This document shows, one piece after another, positions 60,183-64,000 of a stretch of 64,000 bases of DNA. How positions within the stretch are numbered: the stretch's first letter is position 1; every line of letters starts with the position of its first letter. Below the pieces are notes generated by a model, which was not told the DNA's origin, searched no databases, and was given only the letters and a program-made list of their open reading frames with translations. The position numbers and the translations under genes are program-made. The stretch is from Engraulis encrasicolus (lineage: Eukaryota; Chordata; Actinopteri; Clupeiformes; Engraulidae): contig NC_085866.1 in the NCBI RefSeq assembly GCF_034702125.1, forward strand, positions 10,620,342 to 10,684,341. Direction: 5' to 3'.

Positions 60183-60420
60183 CAAGTCAAGTCAGCTTTT
60201 ATTGTCACTTTCATCATATGCACAAGACATACAAGGGAAAATGAAATAACGTTTTCTCCCTATACCACGCCAAGACAAGACATATACAAACTGACATAAA
60301 GTGCAGACAGGACAGGTAACAGTGATGGACTGGTAACAATGGCCAATAATAAATACAGTATAAATGAACATTTAACATTTAACATTTAACATTTAACATG
60401 GAACATCTGCAGTAAGAGGC
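60183..60420. repeat. Diverged retroelement 3' end with (CATTTAA)n
   Basis: caagtcaagtcagcttttat relates to 48425; a run of aacatttaacatttaacatt lies at about 60366-60400. Confidence 0.5.
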
Positions 60421-61462
60421 TACGCAGCAAGGCAGAGAGGTTATCATTTCCGCGTCTGTTGGGCTAAAATCATTAGGACAATATATGTCCCCGGTTGTTA
60501 GAGTGAGATGAGTGAGTCATCTCTATGGGAGAAAGCTCATTGACTGTCAGGTCGACAGCCAATGAGCTTTCTGCCATAGACGTGACTAACGATTCTTCTG
60601 CGAATAAGAACAATCAACGCCTCACCAGAATGGCCACCTGTCTGCAAACAGCAAACACAAATAAATCATAACTGGGTAAACGCTTGCTATAGTGACCATA
60701 CACACTGTATGTCATTCAGGTAGGCTACCACCAAAAACTCATTCCCTTGTGCATGCAAACTCATCAACCTGCTACCCGGTCACAGACTGTGTCTTAAACG
60801 TGCCACGTTAGATTAACCCATTTTAGCCTAAGCCCTTTATGAGAAAAGGTACCCTCTGCCTATTAAAACCTAAATATCTCAGCCTCCGAAGCACATAAAA
60901 ACATTAAATGAGTTGCAATTTAAAGCTAGTACCCTCATTTTGCATTAGAATGTGTTTATGTTCAGGTCCTGCTTGAGAGACGGCAATTTTTCAACGACTG
61001 ACAGTGCAACCAACAACAACTTATGACCGCCCGGGTTGAGGCGGCCTAAAACAGCAGAGAAAGGGGTAGGGGGGGTGGGGAAAGAACCAGACATGAGTGG
61101 GATCATGACCGATGGAAACACATCACGGAAGTGCAGTGGAGTGGTCAGCACACTCGGACGGAGGAAAGTGGTGGAGGCAATGAGCGAAGCCTCGACATAC
61201 GCAGTCGAAGACGTGTGATGGTACCGTACATGTACAAATTCAATTTTAAATCGTAGCCTACCGTGGTGAAAAAAAGAAATTTGGCTAAAAACATACCTCA
61301 TACAATATACTTAACTGTTGATTTTTAACGCGCCTAAACACAACATAAAGTTTACTCCTTACATAACTTACTTACAAAAACACAATGTTTTTTATATAAA
61401 TATATAAACATAACATAAGTGTAGCTTTAAGCAACACTAAACACTCAAAACATGACAAAAGT

Positions 61463-61670
61463 ACCTCTTCTCCAATCAGCTGTGGCCCTCCACCTGCTTG
61501 CCTGGGCTTAGCCAATGGCTGGTGTTCTGTTTGCGCAGTAGGGGCATTTGATAGGAGAGCTGAGCCGCCACTCATACTGTAGCTCTGCTGCTGCTGCTGC
61601 TGCTGCTGCCTTGGGAAGTCTGGCGCATGTGAACTGGAGGCGAGCCAGTGCAGAGTCACCAAGAGAGCAA
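61463..61670 (-). other. Candidate exon with polyglutamine, minus strand
   Basis: A minus-strand frame reads PRQQQQQQQQSYSMSGG then STQ/Pro-rich sequence to QLIGEE and meets a donor-like GAG|GTACTT at about 61463. The CTG/CAG run is at about 61580-61604. An alternative frame gives polyalanine. No family is recognised and no partner exon was found. Confidence 0.25.
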
Positions 61671-62308
61671 GGTAAACAATTCTCTCTCCCTCTCACTCCC
61701 CCTCGTTTTCTCGTCCTTTCTCTGATCGAGAGCCATGACATTTAGACTCGGTTCAGCACAGCCCTCTTCCTGGCTGACAACACCCTTTGGTTTTTCTTTT
61801 AAAAGGAAAAATGAACTGAGTTAAAAGAAATATAGATCAAGAAAAAGAGACCAGAGAGAGAAAGAGAGACTGAGAGCGATCAACAGAGAGAGAGAGAATG
61901 ACATAGTAAAAAAAGCACGGACCAGAAGTACGCCAGACAAGTCTGCGTCATCTCTCCTACACTGACTAACTAAAACACACACGGCGTACAGTGTACCTGC
62001 GGGAAGACTCGAGACTTTGTGCGCAAGAAGTAACCGAGCAACAACATAAGGACGACGTCCACAGCTGATAACGCAGACACAATTTTACAAGCGCACTCTT
62101 GCCTCACCCTAACCAGATGAGGGCAAAATTAGTCCTCCGTGTTCCAAATCTGGTTGCACTCTCTAATGAACAACAACAACAAAGGTTACCTAACATCCCC
62201 TTTAGCACCCTCTTCTAATTCTCCTTCTTCAGCAATAATCTGGACCAATGTCTGTGGTCGAACGCAGAAGACAAATATACTGATAAGAGTCCATTGCTGG
62301 GAGGATTT

Positions 62309-62402
62309 GACGAGTTGTATGCGGAATAGAGTATTGTACGACACAACATATGGATCTGACGAGTTGTATGCGGAATAGAGTATTGTACGACACAGCATAT
62401 GC
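62309..62402. repeat. 49-bp tandem duplication
   Basis: gacgagttgtatgcggaata begins at 62309 and again at 62358; the copies differ by about one base over 45. Confidence 0.9.
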
Positions 62403-63039
62403 CTGGATGTCTTTGCCCAATATGCGTGGCAGTAGGAACATGTACTGAAATCACCTGTTAGCTTTTCTCCCTACTCACAGCAAGTCTTGCCATGCCACAC
62501 ATAAACATATTCTCTATCTTTGCTGATAGTATAGGTAGCCTACATGCGGTACGTATACATGCATCTCTACTGTGACATATGATAGAAGGCAGAGTAACTG
62601 TGGAAAGCGTTGATCTACAGAGTGCTTTCACTCTTGATATCATAGAACCTTCCAGAGCAGAGTGCTTTCTTTAACCCTTCATTTGATGTCTAATCTAAAG
62701 TGCGCACAGATCTCACTGTGCCATCAAAACATTGTATGCTCGAAGCTGTCGAAAGTGTATCGGGTACTGCGTATCCACATTATAAGTCAACGCTATGGTA
62801 CGATTCGACATATTATGAGCGGAGGGAGAGGAGGAAAGAATCCCTCAAGAAGAGAATAGTTAGAAAAAAAAGAGGAGGAAGAAAATGATGATAGGAGACG
62901 AGAAGAAGAGAGGATGACGGACTGGGTCCCACTCACGGCCACTCACAGGTTGAAAGCCCGGTCGAATTGAGTCTGCTATTCTCCTCGTTACTGTTTTCCC
63001 TTGGTCGTGAAAAAGTGACGTAGCAACTAATCCAAAATC

Positions 63040-63540
63040 TTTACCCCCCCCCTCCCTCATTCTCACTTCTCCTCCCCTTTCCTTCAGTCTGTCCCCCCCC
63101 CCCGCCGCCACCCCCACCCCCCATAACACACATGCATTCTATTTTCATCTTGTTGCAACAGCAGCATCGCCCTTTCAGACGGCTTGTTTTCTTCACTGAC
63201 ACACATACACACAAATAGATCTGTCCCTCTCATACACCCCCTACCCCCCCACCGTACCCCACCCCACCCCCTCGCCTCCCCTCCCCTCCCCTCCCCTCCA
63301 TCCCCTATCAAGCACACAGCAGCAGACACAAACACTCACTATGCACAAATCTCCCTCCCTGATTTGTCCCCCGTCCCTTCCCGTATTCTCTCTCCCTCTC
63401 CCTCTCTTTCTCTCTACCTCCCTCCCTCTCCCTCTCTACCTCAATATGACGCAGCATGTAATTCTCTAGACCTCTCTCTCTCTCTCTCTCCCTAGACTTC
63501 TCCCTCTCCCTCTCTCTCTCTCTCTCTCTATGCCCACTGT
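63040..63540. repeat. Pyrimidine-rich low-complexity tract
   Basis: C-runs, (CCCCT)n at about 63270-63300 and (CT)n/(CCCTCT)n at about 63390-63530. Confidence 0.85.
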
Positions 63541-63584
63541 TTGTCGCTACATGCGCACCGGTGCTTCTGGGGGGCTTCTCTGTC

Positions 63585-63702
63585 GCGGGGGCAGCAGCAG
63601 TGTCGGCAGAAACAGCCAGTGGTGATACTGGTGGAACCGGCGGCGGCGGCAGCAGCAGCAGCAGCAACACCAACATCAACAACGCAACGCAACGGAGGTA
63701 AA
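63585..63702 (+). other. Candidate Gly/Ser/Asn-rich exon, plus strand
   Basis: A frame with AETASGDTGGTGGGGSSSSS then NTNINNATQR meets a donor-like GGAG|GTAAAA at about 63702. It follows a long pyrimidine tract and several AG dinucleotides that could act as acceptor. Unrecognised and low complexity. Confidence 0.2.
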
Positions 63703-63737
63703 ACGAGTACTGCCTACTACCCTGTAATGATCCAGGG

Positions 63738-63770
63738 AGAGAGAGGGAGAGAGAGAGAGAGGGAGAGAGA

Positions 63771-63809
<39 letters not shown>

Positions 63810-63812
63810 CTC
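63738..63812. repeat. (GA)n microsatellite
   Basis: GA units with GGGA interruptions; a complementary (CT)n lies at about 63880-63900. Confidence 0.92.
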
Positions 63813-64000
63813 TGTTAAAGAGATAGAACCACCTTCCTGTAACTGTCCCTTCTGTACCCCTCCTCTCTCCTACTGCTCCTCTCTCTCTCTCTCTCTCTCT
63901 CGCTCACTTCTATGTGCCCATTTGTAATTGGGCATTTGGCCTTAACAGCAGTCCTCTTGCGCGGCGCGAGACACACACATGTACACACTCCTTTCGCTCG

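Overview
This is a stretch of vertebrate nuclear DNA, almost certainly from a teleost fish. Four multi-exon genes with canonical GT-AG introns can be assembled by hand. Their proteins match vertebrate XPC, TAF8, Pitchfork (PIFO/CIMAP3) and a fish-type rhamnose-binding lectin. The rest is dominated by very long (CA)n/(GT)n/(GA)n microsatellites, tRNA-derived SINEs, LINE 3' ends and many small inverted-repeat DNA elements, a composition typical of teleosts. The species cannot be fixed from the sequence.

Layout. 1-17.0 kb: no gene recognised. It holds a 2-kb inverted-repeat element with an internal 114-bp satellite, long microsatellites (2.9-4.2, 5.1, 7.1-7.4, 9.9-10.4, 12.2-12.9 kb), a (TGTGG)-rich minisatellite (5.3-6.95 kb), a CpG-rich block (10.5-11.1 kb) and scattered SINEs and MITEs. 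17.4-28.8 kb (+): xpc, 14 coding exons, 938 aa. 29.4-35.05 kb (+): taf8, 8 coding exons, 307 aa, starting only about 0.6 kb after the xpc stop. 36.2-39.6 kb (-): cimap3 (pifo), 6 coding exons, 193 aa, convergent with taf8. 44.4-46.65 kb (+): a secreted two-domain rhamnose-binding lectin, 9 coding exons, 221 aa. 47-64 kb: again repeats, with LINE-like 3' ends, nested MITEs and microsatellites; two glutamine/glycine-rich candidate exons near 61.6 and 63.6 kb are only weakly supported.

The genes do not form a pathway. xpc (damage recognition in global-genome nucleotide excision repair) and taf8 (TFIID subunit) are head-to-tail housekeeping genes whose short spacer probably carries the taf8 promoter. 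cimap3 is a ciliary gene and the lectin is an innate-immunity or egg-type secreted protein.

I found no convincing new biological system. The points most worth a second look are splice sites built on or beside dinucleotide repeats (taf8 exon 7 acceptor, xpc exon 2 donor), an in-exon repeat with a strong cryptic donor in xpc, the diverged second lectin domain, and a set of small hAT-like elements with exact 8-bp target duplications, some nested in one another. All exon boundaries were read by eye from frame and splice consensus; no alignment or search was run.
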